Source: Billgrantia sulfidoxydans (lineage in GTDB: Bacteria > Pseudomonadota > Gammaproteobacteria > Pseudomonadales > Halomonadaceae). Taken from it: DNA of 64,000 nt. The DNA lies in contig NZ_CP053381.1 of NCBI RefSeq assembly GCF_017868775.1, positions 3,596,001 to 3,660,000 of the forward strand, given 5' to 3'. Position numbers and translations under genes: made by a program. The notes beneath the pieces were generated by a model. That model made no database searches. It was not told the DNA's origin and saw nothing but the letters and a program-made list of their open reading frames with translations. The first letter of the stretch is position 1; every line of letters begins with the position of its first letter. Positions 17,966 through 26,201 of the stretch are shown here, piece after piece.

Positions 17966-18685
17966 TCAGCCGCGCGCCGCTATCGCACGCCGCAGGAAAT
18001 TAAGGATCCAGCGCGCCATCAGGGTGTCGTCGACCTCGGTGGCAAGCGAGCTCTGCCCTTCGCGCACGCGCTCGTCGCCGACCAGCTCGCGGCGCAGCGC
18101 CATGAGGTCGCGGGAATACGCCTTGGTGAACTCGGGATGGCCCTGCACGCCGAGGAAGTGCTCGCCGATCTGCATCAGGTAGTGGGGGCAGAAGTCGCTG
18201 CCGCCGACGACGACGGCCTCGGGCGGCAGCGCCTCGATCTGATCCTGGTGGCTGACCAGCAGGTCGAGCCCCGGCTGCCAGGGTTCCATCCATTCCGCCC
18301 GCGCCTGGATGCGGTTGAACGACATGCCCACGCCCCAGCCGCGTTCGCTTTTGACCACCTCGCCGCCCAGCGCCTTGGCCATCAGCTGATGGCCGAAGCA
18401 GATGCCCACCAGCGGCTTGCCGGCGCGCCACAGCTCGCGCACGAAGTCGCACAGCGCATCGACCCAGGCCAGCCCATCGTTGACGCCATATTTCGAGCCG
18501 GTGGTCATCCAGGCATCGACGGCATCGATGTCGTCGGGAATCTCACCGTCCAGGCAGCGCCACACCTGGAACTCCAGCGTGGGCTCGACCTGCCGGAACA
18601 GGGCGGCGAACATCTCGGGGTAGTTGCCGTGGGCCTCGCGCAGTTCCGGCGCCACGTCATCGCACTGCAGAAGTCCGATGCGCAT
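17966..18685 (-). CDS. Class I glutamine amidotransferase-type hydrolase
   Basis: Stand-alone triad GATase of 239 residues. The nucleophile Cys is in GICFGHQLMAKALGG (about residue 92) and the His-x-Glu pair is in VQGHPEFT (about 178). The N-terminus MRIGLLQCDDV fits GMP-synthase-like amidotransferases. AAAGGAGA lies 8 bases before the ATG at 18685, which decides the start. It is the last gene of a co-directional series with a GS-like ligase, aldehyde dehydrogenase and alcohol dehydrogenase, so its likely job is hydrolysis of a gamma-glutamyl amide to release glutamate, as PuuD does for polyamines. Confidence 0.85.
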   Translation of the reverse strand: MRIGLLQCDDVAPELREAHGNYPEMFAALFRQVEPTLEFQVWRCLDGEIPDDIDAVDAWMTTGSKYGVNDGLAWVDALCDFVRELWRAGKPLVGICFGHQLMAKALGGEVVKSERGWGVGMSFNRIQARAEWMEPWQPGLDLLVSHQDQIEALPPEAVVVGGSDFCPHYLMQIGEHFLGVQGHPEFTKAYSRDLMALRRELVGDERVREGQSSLATEVDDTLMARWILNFLRRAIAARG

Positions 18686-18743
18686 CGGTGAATCTCCTTT
18701 CATTGAGCCATCCCTGCCGTCTCGGCCTGCCACAACGGCGCGA

Positions 18744-19925
18744 TCAGATCCGGCCTTCCACGGCGGCCACGAAGATGCCGCGGTACTCGTCGGCGTCGAA
18801 AGCGACCGGGTTGGTGCCCGACGAGGGATCCGCCACCGCCATGCGCCCGACCTTGTCGGCCTGACGCGTATCGATGCCGAGTTCGGCCAGGCTGTGCGGA
18901 ATGCCGAGCCGCTCGCGCAGGCCGAGCACCCAGTCGATCACCGCCGCCGTACCCGGCTGGTCCAGGTTGAGATAGCGCCCCAGGCGCACCATCGGCTCGC
19001 CGATGGCGCGCTCGTTGGCACGCAGCACGTAGGGCATCAGCACCGCGTTCAAGGTTCCATGGTGGGCGTCGTAGAGCGCGCCGAGCGGATGCGCCAGGGC
19101 ATGCATGGCGCCCAGGCCGCGCTGAAAGGCGGTGGCCCCCATGCTCGACGCCACCAGCATGTTCATGCGCGCCTCGAGGTCGTGGCCATCGCTGTAGGCG
19201 CGCTGCAGGTAGAGGTCGATGCGGCGCATGCCCTCCACCGCGATGCCCTCGGCCATGGGGTGAAAGAGCGGCGAACACCACGCCTCCAGGCAGTGCGACA
19301 GCGCATCCATGCCGGTGGCGGCGGTGACCGCCGGCGGTAGCCCCACGGTGAGCTCGGGGTCGAGGATTACCGAGGCCGGCACCATGCCGGGGTGGAAGAT
19401 GATGCGCTTGACGTGCTCCGCCTCATCGGTGATCACCGAGGCGCGCCCCACCTCGGAGCCGGTGCCGGCGGTGGTGGGCACGGCGACGATGGGGGCGATG
19501 GCCCGGGCATCGGCATTCTTCCAATTGTCGCCGATGTCCTCCAACGACCACAGCGACAATCCCTCACGCTGATTGGCCATCAGCGCCACCGCCTTGGCGG
19601 CGTCGAGCCCCGAGCCGCCACCGAAGGCGATCACGCCGTCGTGACTGCCGCTGCGGAAGGCGGCGATGCCGTCGAGCACGTTGCGCCCGGTGGGGTTGCC
19701 CTTGACCTGGCTGAACACGGCGATGCGCAGGCCAGCATCCTGGCACGCCTGCACGCAGGCCTGCACCATCGGCAGCGCCGCCAGGCCGGGGTCGGTGACC
19801 AGCAGCGGCGCGCCCATGCCCAGCGCCTTGCAGGCCTCGGGCAGGTCGCGAATCCGCCCCGCCCCGGTGAGGATGTTCGAGGGATAGTTCCAGCCCATGG
19901 TGTAGTGGTTCATGTCGTGGCTCAT
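18744..19925 (-). CDS. Iron-containing alcohol dehydrogenase
   Basis: NAD-dependent group III alcohol dehydrogenase, 393 residues, cytosolic. The nucleotide loop is GGGSGLDAAKAVALMA (about 98-113), followed by TTAGTGSEVGRASVI. The metal ligands are visible as the D and H in GMDALSHCLEAW and the histidines in GAMHALAHPLGALYDAHHGTLNAVLMP. It lies 19 bp from the aldehyde dehydrogenase gene, so the pair probably oxidises an alcohol to an acid in two steps. In this locus the alcohol is likely a gamma-glutamylated amino alcohol. The exact substrate is unknown. Confidence 0.9.
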   Translation of the reverse strand: MSHDMNHYTMGWNYPSNILTGAGRIRDLPEACKALGMGAPLLVTDPGLAALPMVQACVQACQDAGLRIAVFSQVKGNPTGRNVLDGIAAFRSGSHDGVIAFGGGSGLDAAKAVALMANQREGLSLWSLEDIGDNWKNADARAIAPIVAVPTTAGTGSEVGRASVITDEAEHVKRIIFHPGMVPASVILDPELTVGLPPAVTAATGMDALSHCLEAWCSPLFHPMAEGIAVEGMRRIDLYLQRAYSDGHDLEARMNMLVASSMGATAFQRGLGAMHALAHPLGALYDAHHGTLNAVLMPYVLRANERAIGEPMVRLGRYLNLDQPGTAAVIDWVLGLRERLGIPHSLAELGIDTRQADKVGRMAVADPSSGTNPVAFDADEYRGIFVAAVEGRI

Positions 19926-19944
19926 GGCGTTCTCCTGGGCCAGC

Positions 19945-21330
19945 TCAGGCGTGTTTGAGGTGGAACGACTTGGGCCGGGTCAGCGTCTCGTAGCCGACGC
20001 GGGACAGCGAACAGCCGCGCCCCGATTGCTTGACGCCGGTCCAGGCCAGCTCCGGGTCGAGGTAGTCGCAGCGGTTGGTGAACACGGTGCCGGCTTCCAG
20101 ACGTCGGGCGATGGCCTCGCCCGCCGCGATATCGCGGGTGAACACGGCGGCCGTAAGGCCGAAGTCGCTGTCGTTCATCAGCCGCACGGCTTCGTCGTCG
20201 TCCGCCACCGGCATGATGCCGACCACCGGGCCGAAGCTCTCCTCGTGCATCACCCGCATCGAATGATCGACCTCGGTCAGCACCTGCGGCGCCAGGTAGG
20301 CGCTGCCCGGACGCGACAGCGGATACTCGCCGGGGTCGACCCAGGCCTTGGCGCCGGCGGCGACCGCCTCCTCGATCTGGCCGCGCACGAAGTCCGCCGC
20401 CGCGGGGCGCACCAGCGGCCCCAGGGTGGTCGCGGGATCGGTGGGGTTGCCGAGCTTGAGCTGGCGCACCCAGGCCACCGCGCGCCCGACGAAGTCGTCG
20501 AGGATCGATTCGTGCACATAGATGCGCTCGATGCCGCAGCAGCTCTGGCCCGAGTTGAAGAAGGCACCGTCCATCACTCCGGGCACCGCTTCGTCGAGGT
20601 TCACATCGGCGCGGATGTAGGCCGGGTCCTTGCCGCCCAGCTCAAGCCCGGTGGCGATGAAGCGCCCGGCGGCGTTGCGCTCGACCATCGCCCCGCCCGC
20701 CACCGAGCCGGTGAAGGAGACGTGGGCGATGCGGGCGTCGCGAATCAGCGCCTCGGCGGCGTCATGGGAGAGGTGCAGGTGCTGGAACACGCCCTGCGGC
20801 AGGCCGGCCTCGTCGAAGGCCTGCTGGAAGCGTTCGGCGCACAGCGGGGTCTGGGCGGAGTGCTTGAGGATCACCGCATTGCCCGCCATGATCGCCGGCA
20901 CCACGGCGTTCACCGCGGTCATGAAGGGGAAGTTCCACGGCGCGACGATGAACGACACGCCCAGGGGCTCGCGGGTGATGTAGCGGGTGAAGCCCGGCTT
21001 CTCGGCCAGGCGAATCGGCGCCAGCGCCTCCTCGGCCATGGCGATCATGGTGCGTGCGCGATCCTCGAAGCCGCCGATCTCGCCGCCGGCCACGGCGATC
21101 GGCCGGCCCATCTGCCAGGTCAATTCGCGCGCCAGCTCGTCGCGACGGGCAACGAAGGCATCGACCATCCTCGAACACAGCCGCGCCCGTTCGGCCAGGC
21201 TCGTCTCGCGCCAGGCCCGCTGCGCCGCCACCGCCCTTTCCAGCGCCGCCTCGACCTGCGCCGGGTCGGCCAGCTCCCGCTCGACGTAGACCGACCCGTC
21301 GACCGGGGAAATCGTCTTCTGTATGGCCAC
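19945..21330 (-). CDS. NAD(P)-dependent aldehyde dehydrogenase
   Basis: Aldehyde dehydrogenase of 461 residues, cytosolic. Seen are VAPWNFPFMTAVNAVVPA (cofactor binding), LELGGKDPAYI with the general-base Glu, and FNSGQSCCGIER with the catalytic Cys (about residue 272). The short N-terminus MAIQKTISPVDGS is typical of succinate-semialdehyde-type ALDHs. It is followed at 19 bp by the iron alcohol dehydrogenase and preceded at 164 bp by the GS-like gene. It would convert the gamma-glutamyl aldehyde to the acid. Confidence 0.9.
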   Translation of the reverse strand: MAIQKTISPVDGSVYVERELADPAQVEAALERAVAAQRAWRETSLAERARLCSRMVDAFVARRDELARELTWQMGRPIAVAGGEIGGFEDRARTMIAMAEEALAPIRLAEKPGFTRYITREPLGVSFIVAPWNFPFMTAVNAVVPAIMAGNAVILKHSAQTPLCAERFQQAFDEAGLPQGVFQHLHLSHDAAEALIRDARIAHVSFTGSVAGGAMVERNAAGRFIATGLELGGKDPAYIRADVNLDEAVPGVMDGAFFNSGQSCCGIERIYVHESILDDFVGRAVAWVRQLKLGNPTDPATTLGPLVRPAAADFVRGQIEEAVAAGAKAWVDPGEYPLSRPGSAYLAPQVLTEVDHSMRVMHEESFGPVVGIMPVADDDEAVRLMNDSDFGLTAAVFTRDIAAGEAIARRLEAGTVFTNRCDYLDPELAWTGVKQSGRGCSLSRVGYETLTRPKSFHLKHA

Positions 21331-21401
21331 TTGGCGTTCTCCTGCTAATTCATTGCCTCAAGTACAAGGTGAGCGCTGAGCGAGCGGTTCGCAGGCAAGG
21401 C

Positions 21402-21461
21402 GGAGCGAAAAGGAGCGAGCGGAGTTGACTGTAGCCAATGAGCATCGCGAGTTTTCGCTCC
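21402..21461. repeat. Long inverted-repeat element between GS-like and ALDH genes
   Basis: Perfect 10-bp arms GGAGCGAAAA (21402-21411) and TTTTCGCTCC (21452-21461) enclose a 40-base centre with GTTGACTGTAGCC. The flanking bases are direction-poor and non-coding. It has the look of an interspersed intergenic element or processing signal. No second copy was seen in this window, so repetition elsewhere is untested. Confidence 0.45.
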
Positions 21462-21494
21462 AACACAGCCTGCGGATCGCGCAGCCAGTGCGGA

Positions 21495-22874
21495 TCAAAT
21501 AATTTCGAAATAGCGATCGAGCTCCCAATCGGTGATGTGGCGTCGGAACTGGCGTTCTTCCCATTCACGCGTGGCCGCGAAGTGCTCGACGAAGGCATCG
21601 CCGAACAGGCTGCGCGCCGCGTCGGAAGCTTTCAACCGCTGGGCCGCTTCCCACAGCGTGCGCGAAAGCGCCTGATGTTCGGGGTGGGCCAGCGCGTAGG
21701 CGTTGCCGGTCACCATTTCGTCGGGCTCGAGCCGGTGTTCGATGCCATGGAGCCCCGAGCCGATCGCCGCGGCGAGCGCCAGGTAGGGGTTGGCATCGGC
21801 GCTGCCCAGGCGGTACTCGACCCGCTGCGACTTGGCGCTGCCGGGAATCACCCGCAGCGCGGTGGTGCGGTTCTCCACCCCCCAGGTGGCATCGGTAGGC
21901 GCCCAGAAGCCGGGAATCAGGCGGGTGTAGCTGTTCACCGTGGGGGCGAACATGGCCAGGAACTGCGGCATCAGCTGCTGCTGGCCGGCGACGAAGTGGC
22001 GCTGGACGTCGCTCATGCCGTGGGGCTTGTCGGCATCGAAGAAGGCCGACTCGCCGCTGTCGACGTGATTGAGCGAGAGGTGGATGTGACCGCTCTGGCC
22101 GGGGTAGTCCGGCGACCACTTGGCCATGAAGGTGGCCATCAGCCCGCGGCGCTGCGCCCACACCTTGGTGAAGGTCTTGAACAGCGCGCCCTTGTCGCCG
22201 GCGGCCAGCGCCTCGTCGACGCGGATCGCCGCCTCCAGCACGCCGGGGCCGGTCTCGGTGTGCAGCCCCTCGATGGGAAAGTCCATCGCCTCGGCCAGGC
22301 CGAGCAGCTCGTGATAGAGCTCGCCGTGAACCGAACTCCTGAGCATCGAGTAGCCCATCATGTCGGGGGTGAACGGCTTGAGGTCGCGAAAGCCCTTCTC
22401 GCGCACCGACTCCGGCGTCTCCTGGAACAGGAAGAACTCGTACTCCAGCGCGCCGCAGGCGGAAAAGCCCATCGACTCGGCCTTGGCCAGCACGCGGCGC
22501 AGCAGCCCGCGCGGGCAGATCGTCTCGGCCGGGCCGGTGAACTCGGCCAGGAACAGCAGCATGTCGCCCTCGCAGGGCAACTCGCGGCAGCTCTCGGGAA
22601 TCACCCGCAGGGCGGCGTCCGGATAGCCGGTGTGCCAGCCGGTGTACGTCACGTTGTCGTAGAGTTCGTCCTTGCTGTCCCAGCCCAGCACCACGTCACA
22701 GAAAGCAAAGCCATGCTGCAGGGCATGGAAGAACTTGTCGCGGCGCATGTACTTGCCGACCATCACGCCATCGATGTCGAACATGCCAACCTTGACGTGG
22801 CTCAGCCCGCGCTGTTCGACGATGCGCCGGGCGTCGTCGGCACTCTTCACGTCTCTCGCCTGGAGTCGGCTCAT
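21495..22874 (-). CDS. Glutamine-synthetase-family gamma-glutamyl ligase
   Basis: ATP-dependent ligase joining glutamate to an amine (GlnA-like, PuuA/GlnA4/IpuC type), 459 residues. Seen are ALEYEFFLFQ with metal-binding Glu residues, EGLHTETGPGVLEAAIR, QSGHIHLSL (the GSGxH-type ATP/glutamate loop is QSGHIH) and the C-terminal EYRLGSADANPYLALAA. GAGGAA about 6 bases before the ATG at 22874 supports that start over a GTG at 22892. Housekeeping nitrogen assimilation is unlikely given the catabolic company: TRAP carrier, ALDH, ADH and amidotransferase. A six-copy 13-bp array lies just upstream. Confidence 0.88.
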   Translation of the reverse strand: MSRLQARDVKSADDARRIVEQRGLSHVKVGMFDIDGVMVGKYMRRDKFFHALQHGFAFCDVVLGWDSKDELYDNVTYTGWHTGYPDAALRVIPESCRELPCEGDMLLFLAEFTGPAETICPRGLLRRVLAKAESMGFSACGALEYEFFLFQETPESVREKGFRDLKPFTPDMMGYSMLRSSVHGELYHELLGLAEAMDFPIEGLHTETGPGVLEAAIRVDEALAAGDKGALFKTFTKVWAQRRGLMATFMAKWSPDYPGQSGHIHLSLNHVDSGESAFFDADKPHGMSDVQRHFVAGQQQLMPQFLAMFAPTVNSYTRLIPGFWAPTDATWGVENRTTALRVIPGSAKSQRVEYRLGSADANPYLALAAAIGSGLHGIEHRLEPDEMVTGNAYALAHPEHQALSRTLWEAAQRLKASDAARSLFGDAFVEHFAATREWEERQFRRHITDWELDRYFEII

Positions 22875-22906
22875 CGCTGCTTCCTCGTCCACCCTTCGTT
22901 GTCATT

Positions 22907-22984
22907 GTTCTTCGAAACCGTTCTTCGAAACCTTTCTTCGAAACCGTTCGTCAAAACTGTGCTTCGAAATTGTTCGATGAAAAC
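22907..22984. repeat. Six tandem 13-bp repeats upstream of the GS-like gene
   Basis: Six consecutive 13-base units start at 22907, 22920, 22933, 22946, 22959 and 22972. The plus-strand consensus is GTTCTTCGAAACC. Units 1 and 2 are identical, unit 3 differs at one base, and units 4-6 have decayed. Most contain the palindrome TTCGAA. Read on the minus strand, a unit includes TCGAAGAA, an 8-mer also present in the LysR-like dyad at 26108. The array lies wholly between dctP and the GS-like gene and is markedly less GC-rich than its surroundings. Confidence 0.85.
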
Positions 22985-23025
22985 CGGCGGGAGCACCGGG
23001 ACGGCCCGGCGCCCCCGCCCCTCCC

Positions 23026-24084
23026 TCAGCCGTAGCGATAGGGAGGCCCGGCCTGCTGCATGGTCTGGCGATAGTCCTTGAGGATCTGCACCACCCGGGC
23101 GCTGCGCTCGCTCTCCTCGGCGATCTCGTCCCAGAAGGCCAGCGCCTCGTCCTCGAGCCGCTGCCACTCCTCCTCGGGGATCGAGGTCAGCTCCAGCTTG
23201 CCACCGGTGGTGCGGTAGTGGGCCTCGCCCCACCAGTACCAGTGCTGGCGGTAGTAGTGGGAGCTATCCATGCACAGCTTGAACAGGGTCTTGAGATGCT
23301 CGGGTACCTCGTTCCAGCGCTCGGTGTTGGCAAAGTAGGAGCCGGCCCAGGCGCCGGAGATGTTGTTGGTCAGGTAGTAGCTGCTGACGTCGGCCCAGCC
23401 CACGGTGTAGGCCTCGGTGATGCCGGCCCAGGCGATGCCGTCGAGCTCGCGGGTCTGCATGGCGACCTCGATGTCCTCCCAAGGCAAGGTCACCGGCACC
23501 ACGCCGAAGCGGCTGAGGAAGCGCCCCGCGGTGGGGAAGGTGAAGACGCGCTTGCCCTCGAGGTCGTCGAGGCTGCGAATCGGCTCACGGGTAACGAAGT
23601 TGCACGGATCCCAGGCGCCCGAGCCGAGCCAGGTGACGCCCTCGACCTCGCCGTAGGCCTCCTCCCAGATCTCCTTGAGGCCGTAGTGGTGGAACAGCGC
23701 CGGCACGTCGAGGCTGTAGCGCGAGGCGAACGGGAAGTAGCCGCCGAACACCGAGACGTCGACCGGCGCATTGATCGAGTCGTCATCGCTCTGCACGGCG
23801 TCGATGGTGCCGCGCTGCATGGCGCGGAACAGCTCGCCGGTGGGCACCAGCTGGTCGGAGTAGTAGAGCTCGATCTCCATCTCGCCGTTGGCGGCCTTGT
23901 TGAAGGCGTCGATGGAGGGCTTGATCACGTGCTCGGCCAGCGCCGGCCCGGCGTAGGTCTGCAGGCGCCAGCGGATCGGGCTGCGCGACTGGGCATGCAC
24001 GTAGGGCGCCGAGAGGGTCGTGGCCCCCACGGTGGCGGCGGTGGCCAGGCCCGCCTTCTTGAGGAAATCGCGACGATTGGTCAT
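23026..24084 (-). CDS. TRAP transporter substrate-binding protein (DctP family)
   Basis: Periplasmic binding protein, 352 residues from the ATG at 24084. The Tat-type leader reads TNRRDFLKKAGLATAATVGAT and ends near YVHA. GAWDPCNFVTREPIRSLDDLEGKRVFTFPTAGRFLSRFG includes the family region with the Arg that binds a substrate carboxylate, and VTLPWEDIEVAMQTRELDG is the DctP motif. CAGGAGAA precedes the ATG. DctM and DctQ genes lie immediately upstream on the same strand. The ligand probably carries a carboxylate or similar anion; if the pathway handles a plain amine, the ligand is less usual. Confidence 0.9.
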   Translation of the reverse strand: MTNRRDFLKKAGLATAATVGATTLSAPYVHAQSRSPIRWRLQTYAGPALAEHVIKPSIDAFNKAANGEMEIELYYSDQLVPTGELFRAMQRGTIDAVQSDDDSINAPVDVSVFGGYFPFASRYSLDVPALFHHYGLKEIWEEAYGEVEGVTWLGSGAWDPCNFVTREPIRSLDDLEGKRVFTFPTAGRFLSRFGVVPVTLPWEDIEVAMQTRELDGIAWAGITEAYTVGWADVSSYYLTNNISGAWAGSYFANTERWNEVPEHLKTLFKLCMDSSHYYRQHWYWWGEAHYRTTGGKLELTSIPEEEWQRLEDEALAFWDEIAEESERSARVVQILKDYRQTMQQAGPPYRYG

Positions 24085-24163
24085 CTCTCTTCTCCTGCTG
24101 TTGTTGCTTGTTGTGGGAAGAAACGCGGTGCTCTTTCGTCGTGCCGGGTTCACCTCCTGGAAG

Positions 24164-25486
24164 TCAGTAGCCGCGATAGAGCTGCGGCAGCCACAGCGCC
24201 AGCTGCGGGAAGATGGTGATCAGCGCCAACCCGATCAGCATGATGCCGACGAAGGGCCAGACGCTGCGGTAGATGTCGCCCAGCGAGATCTCCGGCGGCG
24301 CCATGGCGCGCATCAGGAACAGGTTGTAGCCGAACGGCGGGGTCATGTAGGCGATCTGCACGGTGATGGTGTAGAGCACGCCGTACCAGATCGGATCGAA
24401 GCCCAGGCTGATCACCAGCGGCACGTAGAGCGGTGCCACGATCACCAGCATGGCGGTGTCGTCGAGAAACATGCCGAGCAGGATGTAGGAGAGCTGCATC
24501 ATCACGAGTATCTGCCACGGGCTCATGCCGATGCGGTCGAGGAACACGTTCTCGATGGCGCGCACCGCACCGAGGCCGTCGAACACCGCGCCGAAACACA
24601 GCGCGGCGAGGATGATCCACATGAACATACAGCTGATGCCGAGCGTCTTGTGCACGGTGCTCTCGATCACCTTCCAGGTCAGGCGGCGCTTGACCAGTGC
24701 CGCCAGGGTGGCGGCCAGCGCCCCCACCGCCGAGCTCTCCACCAAGCTGGTCACGCCCATCAGGAACAGCCCGGTCATGAAGAAGAAGATCAGCAGCGGC
24801 AGCAGGCCGGCGCGCAGCAGCTTGAGCTTTTCGGCCAGGCTCATCTGGCGCTCCTCGGCCGGCAGGGCCGGGCCGAGATGCGGCTGCAGGCGGCAGCGGA
24901 TGACGATGTAGAGCACGAACAGCCCGGCAAGGATCAGCCCCGGGATGGCTCCCGCCAGCCACAGCTGGCTGACCGGCTGGCGCGCGATCATGCCGTAGAG
25001 CACCAGCACCACGCTGGGCGGCACCAGGATGCCCAGTGAGCTTCCGGCCTGGATCACGCCGGTGACCATGATCTTGTCGTAGCCGCGGCGCAACAGTTCC
25101 GGCAGGGCGATGGTCGCGCCGATGGCCATGCCCGCCACGCTCAGCCCGTTCATCGCCGAGACCACCACCATCAGGCCGATGGTGCCCACCGCCAGGCCGC
25201 CCTTGAGCGAGCCCATCCAGACGTGAAACATCTCGTAGAGTTCGCTGGCGATGCCCGACTCGGAGAGCATGTAGCCCATGTAGATGAACAGCGGCAGGGT
25301 CAGCAGCGGGTACCAGTTCATCAGTTGGATGGCAGCACTGAACGGCATCTCCACCCCGCCCTGGCCCCACAGCAGCAGCGCCGAGGCGGCACCGACGAAG
25401 CCGATCACAGCGAACACCCGCTGCCCGGTCAGCAGCAGCAGCATCATGGTCGAGAACATCGTCAGGGCAATCATCTCGTAGCTCAT
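24164..25486 (-). CDS. TRAP transporter large permease (DctM family)
   Basis: Twelve-segment sodium-coupled permease of the TRAP carrier, 440 residues. The start MSYEMIALTMFSTMM at 25486 overlaps the dctQ stop in ATGA, so translation is coupled. Seen are LTGQRVFAVIGFVGAASALLLWG, ASSLGILVPPSVVLVLYG with the DctM PPS motif, and the C-terminal ITVQIAYMTPPFGYNLFLMR. It is 79 bp upstream of dctP. Confidence 0.92.
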   Translation of the reverse strand: MSYEMIALTMFSTMMLLLLTGQRVFAVIGFVGAASALLLWGQGGVEMPFSAAIQLMNWYPLLTLPLFIYMGYMLSESGIASELYEMFHVWMGSLKGGLAVGTIGLMVVVSAMNGLSVAGMAIGATIALPELLRRGYDKIMVTGVIQAGSSLGILVPPSVVLVLYGMIARQPVSQLWLAGAIPGLILAGLFVLYIVIRCRLQPHLGPALPAEERQMSLAEKLKLLRAGLLPLLIFFFMTGLFLMGVTSLVESSAVGALAATLAALVKRRLTWKVIESTVHKTLGISCMFMWIILAALCFGAVFDGLGAVRAIENVFLDRIGMSPWQILVMMQLSYILLGMFLDDTAMLVIVAPLYVPLVISLGFDPIWYGVLYTITVQIAYMTPPFGYNLFLMRAMAPPEISLGDIYRSVWPFVGIMLIGLALITIFPQLALWLPQLYRGY

Positions 25487-26010
25487 TCGAGACGCTCCCC
25501 TTCGAGTACCACGCCACGCGCGCGCGCAACGTCCTTGAAGAAAGTCGAGAAGGCCTGCAGCAGCATGAGGAAGATGCCGAAGGTCATGACGATCTTGATC
25601 GGCGCCAGGGGCGGCGCCCAGGAGGTGTAGCTCTTCTCGCCGTAGCGCAGGGCGTACTCGGTGCTGGAGATGCCGCCGGCCAGCAGCGCCCCGAGGAAGA
25701 CCAGCAGCAGCACGATGGTCAACGCGTCGACGAGGGCCCGGGTACGGTCTGACCAGCGCGAATAGAACAGGTCCATGCGCACATGGGCGCCCATCTGCAT
25801 GGCGTAGGCGCCGCCCAGCAGGTAGTAGGCGGCCATCATGAACTGCGAGACCTCGATGCTCCAGATCAGCGGGCTGTTGAAGGCGGTACGGGACACCGAG
25901 GCGAAGAGCAGCACGCCGATCATGACGAAGATCATGAACATGACGATGCGTCCCACCACCCGGTTGAACGCATCCACCCAGCGAACGTAGAGCGTTATTA
26001 TTCTTGGCAT
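25483..26010 (-). CDS. TRAP transporter small permease (DctQ family)
   Basis: Four-segment accessory permease, 175 residues, at the inner membrane. It shows the DctQ pattern: an N-terminal Arg-containing segment (YVRWVDAFNRVVGRIVMFMIF), SPLIWSIEVSQFMMAAYYLLGGAYAM and HVRMDLFYSRWSDRTRALVD. It is the first gene of the TRAP operon and is preceded by a 191-bp region holding an ATC-N9-GAT dyad, then by the LysR regulator on the same strand. Confidence 0.9.
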   Translation of the reverse strand: MPRIITLYVRWVDAFNRVVGRIVMFMIFVMIGVLLFASVSRTAFNSPLIWSIEVSQFMMAAYYLLGGAYAMQMGAHVRMDLFYSRWSDRTRALVDALTIVLLLVFLGALLAGGISSTEYALRYGEKSYTSWAPPLAPIKIVMTFGIFLMLLQAFSTFFKDVARARGVVLEGERLE

Positions 26011-26107
26011 CGTTCGGCCGACCTTGAGGGTTGCCTTGAGTTTCGCTCAAGTCTTTGGACGAAATCGTGCGGTGCGCAACGAGCATCGGTTATAGCGACG
26101 CCTGAAG

Positions 26108-26124
26108 TATCGAAGAAATCGATA
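26108..26124. promoter_or_regulatory. LysR-type box upstream of the TRAP operon
   Basis: Inverted repeat TATCGA-N5-TCGATA, which contains ATC-N9-GAT and satisfies the LysR T-N11-A rule. It lies about 100 bp before dctQ and about 80 bp after the LysR stop codon. The core TCGAAGAA recurs in the tandem array at 22907-22984, suggesting the same protein may read both. A second short dyad, CTTGAG-N5-CTCAAG, lies at 26035-26051. Confidence 0.5.
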
Positions 26125-26201
26125 GTGCCTCGTGACAGGGCGCATGTGCCCCACCGAGCCCCTCATCGGGGCACGACAGCATGAAGGGAATAGGGGAGCG
26201 C

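Noticed and set aside
22907..22984. Tandem array considered as a CRISPR
   Set aside because: Units are 13 bp with no spacers, and no cas gene is near.
26146..26174. GTGCCCC/GGGGCAC hairpin after the LysR gene as a terminator
   Set aside because: The stem is only 7 bp and no T-run follows on the minus strand.
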